From Hexactinellida sp. DTS-2022 (lineage: Eukaryota; Porifera; Hexactinellida): a stretch of 64,000 nt of DNA. The number at the start of each line of letters is the position of its first letter. Within the stretch, counting starts at the first letter, position 1. Positions 47,051-59,029 of this stretch are shown piece by piece. The stretch covers positions 4,898,001 through 4,962,000 of the forward strand of contig JAPNXP010000007.1 of the NCBI GenBank assembly GCA_028753945.1. Direction: 5' to 3'. The position numbers and the translations under genes were made by a program. The notes under the pieces are model-generated. The model was not told where the DNA came from. It ran no database searches and worked only from the letters and a program-made list of their open reading frames with translations.

Positions 47051-47866
47051 GACAGTCGTTATTACAAGGAATAGCAAGTTTAATTCCCCTAATCAAAACA
47101 AACGCGTGTATATACATTGGTAAATACAATTTTCTTGATAATAGAAACTAATTGATATTAGAAACAAAAACAAAAAAACAAATTTGAAAATTTTAAATTT
47201 TCAAATGAAATCTATTTTATTTATATTATACAAAGCTTCAAATCAATAAAATAAACTGAAATTACAATTACTTAAATTTTTAAAAACTCAGGTTACTACC
47301 ACCGGTTCGAATTTCGTAGATGTTTTGCAAAGATAATTTATCGTATATAGTCCCCCCCAGTTCCCCTTACGTTAAAACGGCCCACTTTAACAATTGAATA
47401 AATCAGTGAAGATATAAATCTATCATAGTCAATAAAATAATGAATAATATGTCAGAAATGAAAACACGTTCTTTAATTACGGAGACATACAGAATTACAA
47501 CTATTCCCTGAGCTCATCCTTTTAGAATGCAACTTATGTGTAATGCAATAGTTCACACTCTGAAAGGCGGAGAATATAAACATGTGAGGAAAGTATTAGA
47601 GAAATATATCCAGTGTATCAAATGCCCTATAACCTTTCAAGTCTACCAGTAAAGATACTGCACCTGAAGGGGGGAGGATCTATCACAATGACAAGAGTTT
47701 AATTGAATGCTTGTTGAGTTTAAATTTATATCACCAGATTAATACTACTGCATTTAATTTTACTGCATTTATCTTTCAATAGTCTAATCCATGAGATCTT
47801 ATTATGTACAATTATAGTAGATTACATGACGTTGCATACAAAATTAAGGAGGCACATGCTAAGTTC
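47051..47866. other. Non-coding stretch
   Basis: AT-rich with no recognised gene. The phrase ccggttcgaatttcg near 47300 is not part of a tRNA. Confidence 0.45.
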
Positions 47867-48073
47867 CAGTGCTCGACAAATTAGGTGGTTTGGTGGCGTG
47901 AGCCACCAAAATATTTCTTAAACCACCAAATTTTGCCTTCGGTGGAATAACTAATCCAGCATAAATTGAGGATTATTTGACTTGGTGTAGATTATATTTT
48001 TCGTTGTATTATTTGTTACTAATATTGGTGTTGTTTTACGGCATTAGAAGTTTGTTAAGCCAATCAGTGGTAT
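47867..48073. mobile_element. GGTGG-word hAT-like MITE, second copy
   Basis: cagtgctcgacaaattaggt, then ggtggtttggtggc...gccaccaaa and a tail shared with 28955-29250 in the opposite orientation; cut near 48073. Confidence 0.5.
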
Positions 48074-48254
48074 CAAACCAGGTAAGGAGCGTATTTACAA
48101 ATGGCTGTATAATATCCAGGTTTATGATACGTCAATTTTCGATACTCCCGAAGAACACAACATATATCGAGATAAGAAAAGTAGGAAGCGAAGATGTGAT
48201 CCAGCAGATGATCAACGCCCAATTTAGTTCCAGCAGCAGTCGGAAATGAAGGTA

Positions 48255-49418
48255 CAATAAAACATTCAGAAGTGAACACCCTGGGGACCAGCAAAAATGT
48301 TCACTTTTGAGAAGTGTTCATTTTTTATGATTTATCATAAAGTGTCCTGTCCAGATTGTACCTCCATAATAACTTACTAGCCAAGTGACCCGTCGCCTTG
48401 CGACGAAAAAGTCGGCATAAACAATTGGGATGCGACCCCCAATTATAGTCTCTTACAATGCTACGTGTTGCAGCTTAGCTGTTAAATACTTCCCGATATA
48501 CAATATTAGTCATATAGAGCCATTCCCGAGCTTTCCAACAAAACTGTTTGGCACTCTTCCTGCATATCCCTTCCTCCATGCTTCTGCCATCAGCGATAGT
48601 TTTTATGCTTCCTGGTTTATGACGAAAAGGATTACCTCGGGTCACCAACGCGGGATCCAAAGACGTTAATGTAAGCCCCTCTAGGGACAACCATGCATTT
48701 TGGAATCTGCATTCGTTTCGCCTTACAGACTTATTACATTGCAGGATTCAGGGTTGTTATCAATCCGGGGTGTGTGGGTGAACTGTCTGACTGGATTACG
48801 TTGCATGATTTAGTAAATGATTAACAAATTGATTTATTTTAGGCACCGCAATTGGTAGTGCACAATAGGATTAATATCCCAGTTAGCAGTAACCAATAGG
48901 ATTAGACCTTTAACAATAGGCTTATATATGCACATTAGTACGTAAACACAAAATGCCGTGTAATTCTGGAACTAACACCTTTTAGTGGAACCAAGTATAT
49001 TTCCCGAGGTCTCCCTTGGAAGATTTCGATTGATATTTATTTCGTCAGGATCGGATAATGTAGCAAAGAGTTACAGGGGCGGACGGACAGACAGACAGAC
49101 AGACAGACGGACGGACGGACCAAGCTTTCTTAATAATATAGATCACATCTTGACTAATGAAGCCGCATCATGAATTACCTGTGCATTCACAACAAGTGTG
49201 AAAACATAGCTGCCTGTTAGCCACCAGAAAGTCCATCTCAAGTAGATCAAATAACACCCCAAAAATCCTCCAAAAATTTGGACAATTGGGACCAGATTAG
49301 GTGTTCACATTTCACTTTTCAGTGTAAACAAAGAGAAAATTTTGGGACCGAGAAATAGTGTTCATATTTTGGAGTTGTTCATTTATTGAAGGTGTTCACT
49401 TTTGGAGAGGTTTTACTG
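48255..49418. mobile_element. pogo-type element split by a Helitron
   Basis: Left end caataaaacattcagaagtg after TA, right end cacttttggagaggttttactg before TA. gaagtgaacacc and aagtgttcat words repeat at both ends. A Helitron-like element (48377-49142) sits in its middle. Confidence 0.65.
48377..49142 (-). mobile_element. Non-autonomous Helitron with canonical CTAG end
   Basis: On the minus strand it starts TCTATATTATTAAGAAAGC after A (49143) and ends GGCTAG before T (48376). A hairpin, GTCGC-AAG-GCGAC, lies about 14 nt inside the 3' end. A (GACA)n/(GACG)n microsatellite follows the 5' end (49081-49120). These are textbook Helitron signals: 5'-TC, 3' hairpin then CTRR, insertion between A and T. 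No coding capacity. Confidence 0.75.
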
Positions 49419-49612
49419 TAGTTGACTTACAGCAGGAAGTACTGTTACAGATGGCTGTATTCTCAACACAACTTCAGCTAATTGATGAGCAGAGGGAAAC
49501 AAGCTGAAACGTCAGAAGCTGTTAGAAAAATCATAAATTATTGTTACTAAAGTGGAACTACGATGATGTGAAGAAATCTAATAAATACATCAAACTTTAA
49601 TGGAATTATTCC

Positions 49613-50094
49613 CAACAAATTCTAAATTTAGTCTAATACAAAATTACTTAAGCAACCTCCCTAGTTTTCCTTAAAGCTCGTACTTAAGTTTCAACTTAAT
49701 TTTTTAATGAATACGGCCACTAATCAGCTTTTATGGATATAATTATTGGACTGTCTTAAAAAATGATTTTTCCAAATTATGGTCAAATTTCTATTTCCAT
49801 CAAATTTTATGCAAACATCAGAATCAACAATTTCCTCACTAAGTTGTCAGATTCGTAGTTGGAAAAGATTCATCATTTGAATGAAGAATGTACGTATTAA
49901 TTAACGAGAATTCTTAAGGAATAGATTAATTGAAATATTATTTACTTGTAATTGGGTTGTATTTTAAATCCCAGTTCGTGTATGACCGAGTACAAATTTA
50001 ATATACTAAATTTCGTTTGATGACATTTTCTAGATTCGATATTTTACATACTTGATGTTTTCCTATGAGTGTAGGCTGAAGCGATTATTCTATT
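49613..50094. repeat. Dispersed repeat, copy 2
   Basis: Same family as 15760-16388, without the MITE at 16096-16277 but with about 50 bp extra near 49727. Confidence 0.75.
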
Positions 50095-50204
50095 AATAGA
50101 TTTATCCGCTTAATCTGGTCAAAGTAACCTGTCCCGAGGTGACTCTATTAAGCGGTGTTTACTTATAATACCCGTTGAAAGCTAGTCTCTAGGTTCAGTT
50201 TAGA

Positions 50205-51202
50205 CAAAGCTGGGCACTAATCCGTTAATCGTTAATTAACGGAAGTTTAAATTTTTCGTTAACGATTAACTTTTAAGTTAACTTTGAAATCGTTAACGGA
50301 CTTAATTAACTTCCGTTACATTTACAAGTCCGTTAATAGTCCGTTAACGCAATTATTAATTCTTGATAGTTTCTAAAACAATAACCGAACAAATGTTTTT
50401 GAACAACAGGTATTTTATCCCACACACAATATGCTTCTTGTAGCGTATTAACGGCTGTTTAACCTACTTTGGAAGACTTTAAATATCTTGCTATAGTTAT
50501 AAACTTCATAAACTTGCGATTTGAAGATTTTTTTCTAATATCCATGAATATGTGTCCCTGCCACGTGCCACTTGTAGTACAAGTGGAACAAATGGGAATT
50601 CGACTGTATTTCATTAGAAAATAATCGCAATGGTTAGAAAATAAGCACCTATAGTAATTCGACCATGTGGTATTCAAATCTTAAATCAGAATTTGTATAT
50701 TCTAATCTTCTCATGTCAACTTATCGTTTTATGTAAACATCAATGTTGAAGCATCTACAAGTGTTATTATCGTGCTAGAAGCTTGAATGTATGAATACAA
50801 ATTATTATTGTTTAAATCCTTTTGACCGTTTAGTGTATTTTTAGATTTTCAATAGTGACACTTTCACACTTATGTGAATTTGAATCTTATATCTATATTA
50901 GTCAACATCCCTTAAACAACTTATTATTCGCTGATTATACGATAAAGGTTGTGCTAGCATATATCGTAACTTGAATAACCCAACAAAGAAACATTTTATA
51001 GTTAGAGCACTTTTTGAGATGTCTTATAGCAAAAAACTGATTTTGTTGTTGTTTGTATATATAAAATAACTGTAACGGATTAACGTTAACTTCCGTTACA
51101 TTTTTAACGTATTAACGGATTAACTGTTAACGAAGTTAACTTTTTGGTTAACGGATTAACGATTAACGAAGTTAACTTTTTGATTAACTGTGCCCACCTT
51201 TG
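50205..51202. mobile_element. hAT-type element of GTTAACGG words, third copy
   Basis: CAAAGCTGGGCACTAA ... TGTGCCCACCTTTG between perfect duplications agtttaga (50197-50204, 51203-51210). The ORF at 50459-50677 inside has no transposase similarity. Confidence 0.85.
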
Positions 51203-51260
51203 AGTTTAGATTTTCATTAATTTGTCTACCTATTTTGTAAACAACAGTAATATGCATTTA

Positions 51261-51606
51261 CAATAGAACCTCGTTAGTACAGTCGAAATCGGGTTTTTTG
51301 CAACGGGTTTTTTTGCCTTATCTGGTTATTTTGCCTCCTTGATTCTCCTTGTTTGTTCATAACCTCATAGAACTGTATATTGTTAAATACGGGTTTTTTT
51401 GCGTATCGGGTTTTTTTGCCTCTTTTTCCATGCATTTAGGGGGGCAAAAAAAACCAGTTTCGACTGTACGAACACGGTTATTTCAAATAAGGTTTAATTC
51501 CCCTAGCCTAAACAAATGCATACAAGTGACTCCATTTAATATGAATTCTGGATAATACGAACACATTTTGACGGTCCCCTGGTGTTCCTATTAACGAGAG
51601 TCTACA
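51261..51606. mobile_element. pogo-type MITE containing another pogo-type MITE
   Basis: caatagaacctcgttag ... taacgagagtctac is the outer CAGTAGAACCTCG-type element. The inner one, 51280-51466 (cagtcgaaatcggg ... gtttcgactg), is flanked by TA inside it. Confidence 0.7.
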
Positions 51607-51975
51607 ACAACAGTACTGTAGAACCTCGTTAGTAGGTTAGTAGAGTCGTTAGTCGTTAGTAGAGTCAAATGTAAATCTTACACAACTAGCTGCTACTCCC
51701 ATTGAGTGCCACTAGTTTGTAACTTTACCATACTAGCTATTATCAGAAGGATTACCCGAGTGTCCCTGTTAGGAGATTGACATTAAGGCAGGCTGCTGAC
51801 TATAGGCGAGATGTGCCAGATGATGCTATCTAAGCTGGACCCCGTCCTCAACTTCCTATTCAATGATAATACATTTAGATGCTCTATCTCCAACCATTTC
51901 TGCTCAAAATGTGTATAACCATTTGAATGTATATTACAATAATCACAATTCTCAGAAAATCCGCCAAACTAACTA

Positions 51976-52160
51976 CAGGTAAACCTCTAAAAGCGGCACC
52001 TCTGAAATACGACAACCTCCGAGATACGTCACAAAACCATTCTCCCGATTGACTTTCCAATATAAATAATGCATGTGGGGGCAACCTCCGAAATGCGACA
52101 ACCTCCGAATATCCGGCACAAGCGCTGCTCCCAAAAGTGTCGCATTTCGGAGGTTACCTG
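51976..52160. mobile_element. 185-bp pogo-type MITE, third copy
   Basis: caggtaaacctctaaaagcg ... atttcggaggttacctg, TA on both sides, same length as the two palindrome copies; internal cgacaacctccga words. It lies about 210 bp upstream of the NHL gene. Confidence 0.8.
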
Positions 52161-52371
52161 TATATAAAAAATTTAATAACTCCGAATAAACAGTTCCAAT
52201 AAGAACCAGTGTATAGAATAGAACTAAACTAAATATAGAACTAGTAACCCAATCTGCTAGCTGCTAAGCTATATGAGCACAGACAATACTCAAACAGTAT
52301 AACAGTATTCAGTTGGAACTGAGAGCTAACCGAACTAACTAATTGCATAAGTATTGTTTGTGTGTGTATTA

Positions 52372-53624
52372 ATGGCGACACGTGTGTTGGCAGCAAGAGA
52401 GCTGCTGGGGGCTGATGGGTTGGAGAGAGCGCTAGCGGCTCTGGTTAGCCACGTGCAGCGAGAGAAAGAGAGCGTGAGAAGTAACTTCCTACTGCTACAC
52501 TCTCTGCTAGCAGCGAAAGAACTCAGTCTGCTGCAAGAGATGGATGGGATAGTTGCACGAGCGAGACACGAGTTAGTAGAGAGGAGAGAAACCCTCAAGG
52601 AACTGGACACAGCCAGAGAATCAACACAAAGAGATCTGACCAAGAACAAACTGAGAGATGTGCTCGAGAAGAATCTCCGTACGCTGGAAGATAGGATCGG
52701 AGAGGAGGTATCAAGGGGTGTGAGTGTGGGGTGGGTAGAGTTGGATTGGAAGAGGGAACAGCTGGAACAGTCAGTGATTGAGGTGTGTACGGTTGTGACT
52801 CTGAAGGAGAGACCTTTCAGATCAGAGGACTATTCTCTGAAACTGAGTACTGTCTGGTCCCGTGAAGGGACAGGGCCTGGGGAAATTAAGCAGCCAATGC
52901 AAATAGCAATTGATAACACAACGCATAATATATTTGTGACTGATTTTGATGCAAACGCATTTCAAGTATTCACAGAAGAAGGTAACCATCTCTACAGGAT
53001 ACCAACACCTGAAGATCCTATAGGAATAGCTCTGACAGAAGAATATATTTACGTATCGGTTTACGACCAGCTAGTGAAGATAAGAAAATCTAACAATGAA
53101 TCTGTGAAGTCAGTTCAAACAGAGAAGCGTGTCTGGGGAATCGAAATTGATAGAAACAATAACATTTACGGATGTGAGTCTAGAAACAAATCTGTTATTA
53201 TTTTTGACAACAATCTCGAATTCCTGAAAAGAATTAAACTCGCAACTTCTCAAATCAGATCCTACACTTACACTAACAGCGTAAAACTCTACAAAGACAG
53301 TATGTATGTCATGTTTGTTAACTCTCCTTTCCCTCTACAGATATTCTCCCTAAAAGGAGAGCTAGAGAGGTGTTTGATACCAAAAAGTGAGATTGAAAGG
53401 AGTGATTTCTTCTCACTGGATCGATTGGGCAATACCATTGTAGCTGACACGGCTAATAATCGAATCAAGATATTCAGCAAAGAGGGAGAGCCAATACACA
53501 CTATCGACAGTGATGCGTAGCTGGAGATCAGAAGTTCGATTATCCTTATGGGGTAACAATTGACAGGAAGAATAGAATTATTGTGGCACATAAGAACAAG
53601 GAATGTTGTCTTATTGCTTTTTGA
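52372..53624 (+). pseudogene. Coiled-coil/NHL-repeat protein gene with a late frameshift
   Basis: Intronless; ATG 52372 (MATRVLAARELL). About residues 1-150 are strongly helical with heptad-like Leu/Glu/Arg content (coiled coil). NHL-type blades follow: GTGPGEIKQPMQIAIDNTT, NIFVTDFDANAFQVFTEEG, EYIYVSVYDQLVKI, NNIYGCESRNKSVIIF, SMYVMFVNSPFPLQIFSLKG and NTIVADTANNRIKIFSKEG. The frame stops with TAG at 53518-53520 after 382 residues. The expected last strand (KFDYPYGVTIDRKNRIIVAH) continues in the +2 frame to TGA 53624. So a 1- or 2-nt indel near 53515 removes about the last 33 residues, which normally close the propeller. No RING or B-box. The upstream 300 bp contains (TG)n and a MITE. Confidence 0.75.
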
Positions 53625-53741
53625 ATGCGCGTATTCGTATTTGCTAGTGCCTATTTACTAGTTATGAACTACAAACTATAACTTGACTGGTATTAGAACC
53701 TTGTTTGCAATATTATTGTTCTTTCTATGTGCCCATATAAT

Positions 53742-55588
53742 CTGGTCGTTGAAATCCCAAAATGGGCCATACCTAGAAAAATTCATACAATGCGTATTTT
53801 AGTATCATTAGAAGCGGAATTTTTCGTAGAATAACATATCCAAAATCCGCTAAAATCCGTTTTGGGGAAAACTTTTTACACGGGTGGCAGTGTCGGCCAT
53901 TTCATAGTAAATCGCCGACATTTTCGTAACTAACTTTCTCAAATCAAATCTAATCAACTTATAATCACCATATTTGTACTCAGCGTAAAATTTCCAGCAA
54001 TTTGATATATCACATGACAACATTTGGAGGAACTCCACTAGTATAAGTATACACATATCGAGACTCAGGGTTGTAAATCAAATCAAATATTTCAAATATT
54101 TGATTTGATTTGATTTGATTTAAAAGAATTTTGAGTCGCTAATTATTTGATTTGATTTGATTTGAAATTATTTTAATTCTCAAATGATTTGATTTGATTT
54201 GATTTGAAAATATTTGAATTCTCAAATGATTTGATTTGATTTGATTTGAAATAATTTCAAATCATTTTCAAATAATTTTTCAAATCATTTGCAGATCATT
54301 TTCAAAATTTGAATGCGATTTAATAGTGATTCGGAATTGATTTAAAAGTGATTTGAAAATGATTTGAAATTCAAATCATTTCAAATCATTTTCAAATCAT
54401 TTTTCAAATCATTTTCAAATCATTTTCAAATCACTTTTCAAATCATTTTCAAATCATTTGCAGATCATTTCAAATCATTTTCTATTCTTATTCAAATCAT
54501 TTCCGGATCCATTTCAAATATATAAGATCATTTTCAAAATTTGAATGCGATTTAATGGTGATTCGGAATTGATTTAAAAGTGATTTGAAAATGATTTGAA
54601 TTTCAAATCATTTCAAATCATTTTTCAAATCATTTTCAAATCATTTTTCAAATCATTTTCAAATCATTTTCAAATCATTTTTCAAATCATTTTCAAATCA
54701 TTTGCAGATCATTTAAATAATATTCTTTAAATCATTTTCAAATCGTTTCCAAATCGCTTTTAATATAATTTCACTTCATTTTCAATTCAATTTCAAATAT
54801 ACAAGATTATTTTCAAAATTTCTATACGTTTTGACAGTGATTCGTAAATGATTTGAAAGTTTCAAATATTTCAAATATTTGATTTGATTTGATTTGAAAT
54901 TATTTGAAATTTCAAATATTTGATTTGATTTGATTTGAAATGATTTGAAATCTCAAATGATTTGAAATGATTTGATTTGAAATAATTTTAAATCTAAAAT
55001 GATTTGATTTGATTTGATTTGAGAAAAAAAAAATGTTTATTTACAACCCTGATATCGACCCTCTAAAATGGGATTTGACGAGATTTATCTGAAAATCTTC
55101 AATTTTAGGTTTATCTCGAATAATCTCGACAAATCCCATTTTAGAGGGTCGATATGTGTTTAATTATACTAGTGGAGTTGAACGCGTGGCCACTAGATTG
55201 GATAGGCCAACAATTTGAGAATGGAATGTTCGCACATTCCTGACATATATTTGATACATTCCCGCGTTGCTATGGAATATACTTATACTAGTGGAGTTCC
55301 TCCAAATTGTGTCATGTGATATATCAAATTGCTGGAAATTTTACGCTGAGTACTAATATGGTGATTATAAGTTGATTAGATTTGATTTGAGAAAGTTAGT
55401 TACGAAAATGTCGGCGATTTACTATGAAATGGCCGACACTGCCACGGTGCCACCCGTGTAAAAAGTTTTCCCCAAAACGGATTTTAGCGGATTTTGGATA
55501 TGTTATTCTACGAAAAATTCCGCTTCTAATGATACTAAAATACGCTTTGTATGAATTTTTTCTAGGTTCAACCTTCCAACGACCAGAC
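53742..55588. mobile_element. Fold-back element with ~300-bp arms
   Basis: 53742-54050 is the reverse complement of about 55290-55588 (cggaatttttcgtagaataa; gtgtcggccatttcatag). The middle holds the satellite-type hAT insert, a separate ~107-bp perfect-looking palindrome (55052-55158, cgaccctctaaaatgggatt) and a ggaatgttcgcacattcc hairpin (about 55243). No coding capacity. Confidence 0.8.
54066..55051 (+). mobile_element. hAT-type element built of a TGATTTGAAA-like satellite, copy 1
   Basis: CAGGGTTGTAAAT ... ATTTACAACCCTG ends enclose about 960 bp of 5- to 11-bp words (tttcaaatca, tgatttgaaaa, gatttgattt). It is reverse-complementary to the 57101-58053 copy, including the longer unit with gaatgcgatttaat. 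Flanks tcgagact and atatcgac do not give a clean duplication. Confidence 0.75.
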
Positions 55589-56181
55589 TAATAGAAATAC
55601 AGAGTATATGATCCTCTTTGTTAACTGGGGTCAATGGTTACATTCCAATTGACACCGGCGGATCCAGGTAGCGTTTGGGGATCCAACCCAACCCTTTGTT
55701 TTAAAATAACATTTGATTTCCACTATACTTTGGCCTAATTAGTGTGCAGTTGTGCCAGGTGCTATAATTACCTATTAGTGACCCCAACTTCTAATAAAAA
55801 TTGATTATTTTCCGAATTAATAATATTTTCATTAAGCTTAAAACTTAAATTGCTTAGCTTCTAACAAATTTTCATAGTTATTTGATTGCCTTAAAAATTA
55901 CTAAATCGCTCCTCGACCCAAATGGGGGTCTTATATCGCCCTACAGAATCCTTGCTGGAATTTGGGCCATCCTAAGAAACAATGTCCACTCCTTGGGTGA
56001 CAGTGTGCATATGATCTCGTGTATTTTCGAAATTTCCTGAGTAATATACGTCTAAGAATTGCCCTTGTTAGGAATTGGAAATTGGGCAAATAGCACTCTA
56101 TCGTATCTGGCTATTTTATAATAAAAATTCGTAACCAATGTAGCACACTGAATTATAGTCAAAGCATAAATTAGAAAAAAT
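55589..56181. other. Non-coding stretch
   Basis: AT-rich; no gene, repeat or RNA recognised. Confidence 0.45.
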
Positions 56182-56310
56182 CTAAAATTACAGCTGTGCC
56201 GACAGCATTTTCTTTTGAGGGTTTCAGCTGTTAATCAACCAACCACCAAATTATATGCCTCCAATAGACATCATCCAGTGGACATGCTGTCGGCACAGCT
56301 GTAATTTTAG
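56182..56310. mobile_element. Palindromic MITE (GCTGTGCCGACAGC family), copy 4
   Basis: ctaaaattacagctgtgcc ... ggcacagctgtaattttag arms of about 35 bp around a spacer. Confidence 0.8.
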
Positions 56311-56429
56311 ATTTTTGAAAGTAATTTTGTTGATTTATCAGGCCTATTTTCAGTATATTTATATAGCATAGATTATCTGAATACAAAAGCATACTTTACT
56401 TCCATCAATATCTTTATGCCTGTAGGGTT

Positions 56430-57000
56430 TCATTTCGGGGGGCCTCCCCAAATTTGAGGGAACTCTCCAAAATCTGCAACCATGAAAACTAGTTTGGGGG
56501 GACTCCCCCATTTTATACAACTGGATATGTATTTGGGATTGTCCCCCCATAATTCCCACAGAAAAACTTCCCATATTTGGCGGAGATTCCCACAAATTTT
56601 GTTTTTTGATATGTGAAATTTGGAGTTGCCCTAGGTTTTTTAGTGCGCTTCCTATACTATACTTATATTGGATCCATTATGAAAACTCGGTTGTTGTTTG
56701 TTTGTTTGTTTATTTGTTTGTTGTTTATTTTGTTGTTGTTTGTTGTTTATCCGGATTGTTTTAAAATGATGGGGAATAGAAACCGGAATTATATTTGAGA
56801 GTGAAACTAACTTCCATCTGTTATTATAGATAAACAAGTATGTTTATTGCGGATTTCGCATTCTAAAATTTTTGATAGAAATATTTAATATTTTTGTTTT
56901 AGTAAATACTTAAATAAATTAATGAAGATTTAAAGGAGCCAATAGACTAGCTTCCAACGGGGATTATAGGCAAACAACTATGTTTAGTACGGATTATAAT
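56430..57000 (+). mobile_element. G-run MITE plus Helitron-like copy J
   Basis: 56430-56660 carries ccccc/ggggg words as at 18010-18185. From about 56675 (ggatccattatgaaaactcg) follows the 5' part of the Helitron-like family (gttgtttatccggattgttt, atggggaatagaaacc, gcaaacaac). The hairpin 3' end is missing. Confidence 0.55.
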
Positions 57001-57100
57001 TTTTCTAAACACTTTGTTATTATACACTGTCTATTACAGAGCGAAGGATTTGAAAATCCAATAAATACTGGTATAGGTTCGAAAATCGTGATGCCTTGAT

Positions 57101-58053
57101 CAGGGTTGTAAATAAATCATTTTTTTTTCTCAAATCAAATCAAATCAAATCATTTTAGATTTAAAATTATTTCAAATCAAATCATTTCAAATCATTTGAG
57201 ATTTCAAATCATTTCAAATCAAATCAAATCAAATATTTGAAATATTTGAAACTTTCAAATCATTTACGAATCACTGTCAAAACGTATAGAAATTTTGAAA
57301 ATAATCTTGTATATTTGAAATTGAATTGAAAATGAAGTGAAATTATATTAAAAGCGATTTGGAAACGATTTGAAAATGATTTAAAGAATATTATTTTAAA
57401 TGATCTGCAAATGATTTGAAAATGATTTGAAAAGTGATTTGAAAATGATTTGAAAATGATTTGAAAAATGATTTGAAAATGATTTGAAATGATTTGAATT
57501 TCAAATCATTTTCAAATCACTTTTAAATCAATTCCGAATCACTATTAAATCGCATTCAAATTTTGAAAATGATCTTATATATTTGAAATGGATCCGGAAA
57601 TGATTTGAATAAGAATAGAAAATGATTTGAAATGATCTGCAAATGATTTGAAAATGATTTGAAAAGTGATTTGAAAATGATTTGAAAATGATTTGAAAAA
57701 TGATTTGAAAATGATTTGAAATGATTTGAATTTCAAATCATTTTCAAATCACTTTTAAATCAATTCCGAATCACCATTAAATCGCATTCAAATTTTGAAA
57801 ATGATCTTATATATTTGAAATGATCTGCAAATGATTTGAAAAATGATTTGAAAATGATTTGAAATTATTTCAAATCAAATCAAATCAAATCATTTGAGAA
57901 TTCAAATATTTTCAAATCAAATCAAATCAAATCATTTGAGAATTAAAATAATTTCAAATCAAATCAAATCAAATAATTAGCGACTCAAAATTCTTTTAAA
58001 TCAAATCAAATCAAATCAAATATTTGAAATATTTGATTTGATTTACAACCCTG
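57101..58053 (-). mobile_element. hAT-type element built of a TGATTTGAAA-like satellite, copy 2
   Basis: CAGGGTTGTAAATAAATC ... GATTTACAACCCTG ends, perfect 8-bp duplication gccttgat (57093-57100, 58054-58061). The interior is inverted relative to copy 1. The clean target duplication proves these satellite blocks move as transposons. Confidence 0.9.
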
Positions 58054-58100
58054 GCCTTGATGCCTTCCCGAAGGTGTGAGTGAATGTGTGGATGTTAGTA

Positions 58101-58559
58101 CTGTTGCGTCTGATTTTAACTCGCGTCTGATCTTAACTCGTTACTATAGCAGTACCATGGATACTTTTTACCGTCTGATTTTAACTCATTCTGGAATAAT
58201 GAAAGTATGATTTCATAATTGCTTGTAATCATTGCCATTTGCAAAATATTCATTACCGAAAAGCGAAGGAATTTGTTAGTGGGAAATAAGTTTTGAAAAT
58301 TTCATAATAGACACCTATTATTGGAACTAAAATAGAGTTATAATTACGCAAGAATGAAAATGTATTGTAAACATCCGTGTTGATCACTTCTTTGAGAAGA
58401 ATTAATGTTGATCTGTATGAATTGTATAGGCTCAATATATGTACTGAAAGTATTACTAAGTAATCAAGAACGAGTTAAAATCAGACGGTAAAAAAGTATC
58501 CATGGTACTGCTATAGTAACGAGTTAAAATCAGACGCGAGTTAAAATCAGACGCAACAG
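58101..58559. mobile_element. pogo-type MITE with ~90-bp inverted ends
   Basis: ctgttgcgtctgattttaac ... cagacgcaacag with TA on both sides (58099-58100, 58560-58561). The ends repeat gtctgattttaactcg three times each. Confidence 0.85.
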
Positions 58560-58804
58560 TACACCTCTGTATACGATCGATATGTGCAAATTACCACAAT
58601 TACGAAGCATTTTTTGATAATTTAGTTATGTTTATTGTACGAATATTCTATACAGTAGAAAATTGTTTTTAAAACAAAATATGTTAAGTGATGTCATCTG
58701 AAGCCTCTTTCATTCCCAATCAAATCGGACCACGGATTTGGTACTTAATTTCCAATCAAGATTTACTATTAGTGCAGCGGCATAACCATACAATTGCTCA
58801 TTTA

Positions 58805-58950
58805 TTTAAATAAAAGCACCAAAATTTGTTTTTGGCGCGCTGTCATGGCCGATATACGTAGGTACTCTTTCAATTGCCTCAATATCCAAAAATGTTCCTA
58901 CTGCATCAAAGTACATGTGTACAAATTTTGGTGCTTTTATCAATTTTTTA
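58805..58950. repeat. Short inverted-repeat element
   Basis: ataaaagcaccaaaatttgt and acaaattttggtgcttttat face each other about 85 bp apart; both sides have tttaaataaa. Confidence 0.6.
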
Positions 58951-59029
58951 AATAAAATGTTGAAATTTAAGGCTATGTCACTGGACTATTTGCCATCATA
59001 TATTCTGAGATTTGTTGGGTGTTGTGAAT

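Noticed and set aside
47290..47330. tRNA gene at ccggttcgaatttcg
   Set aside because: No acceptor stem, D arm or anticodon arm can be built around it.
48080..48220. Short coding exon (ERIYKWLYN...) near 48.1 kb
   Set aside because: Its first part is shared with the non-coding MITE at 16096-16277, so it is more likely repeat DNA.
50459..50677. 72-codon ORF inside the third GTTAACGG element
   Set aside because: No transposase motif; the element looks non-autonomous.
54066..58053. CRISPR-like or coding array in the TGATTTGAAA blocks
   Set aside because: No constant repeat with unique spacers and no ORF; it is degenerate short-word satellite within hAT-type ends.
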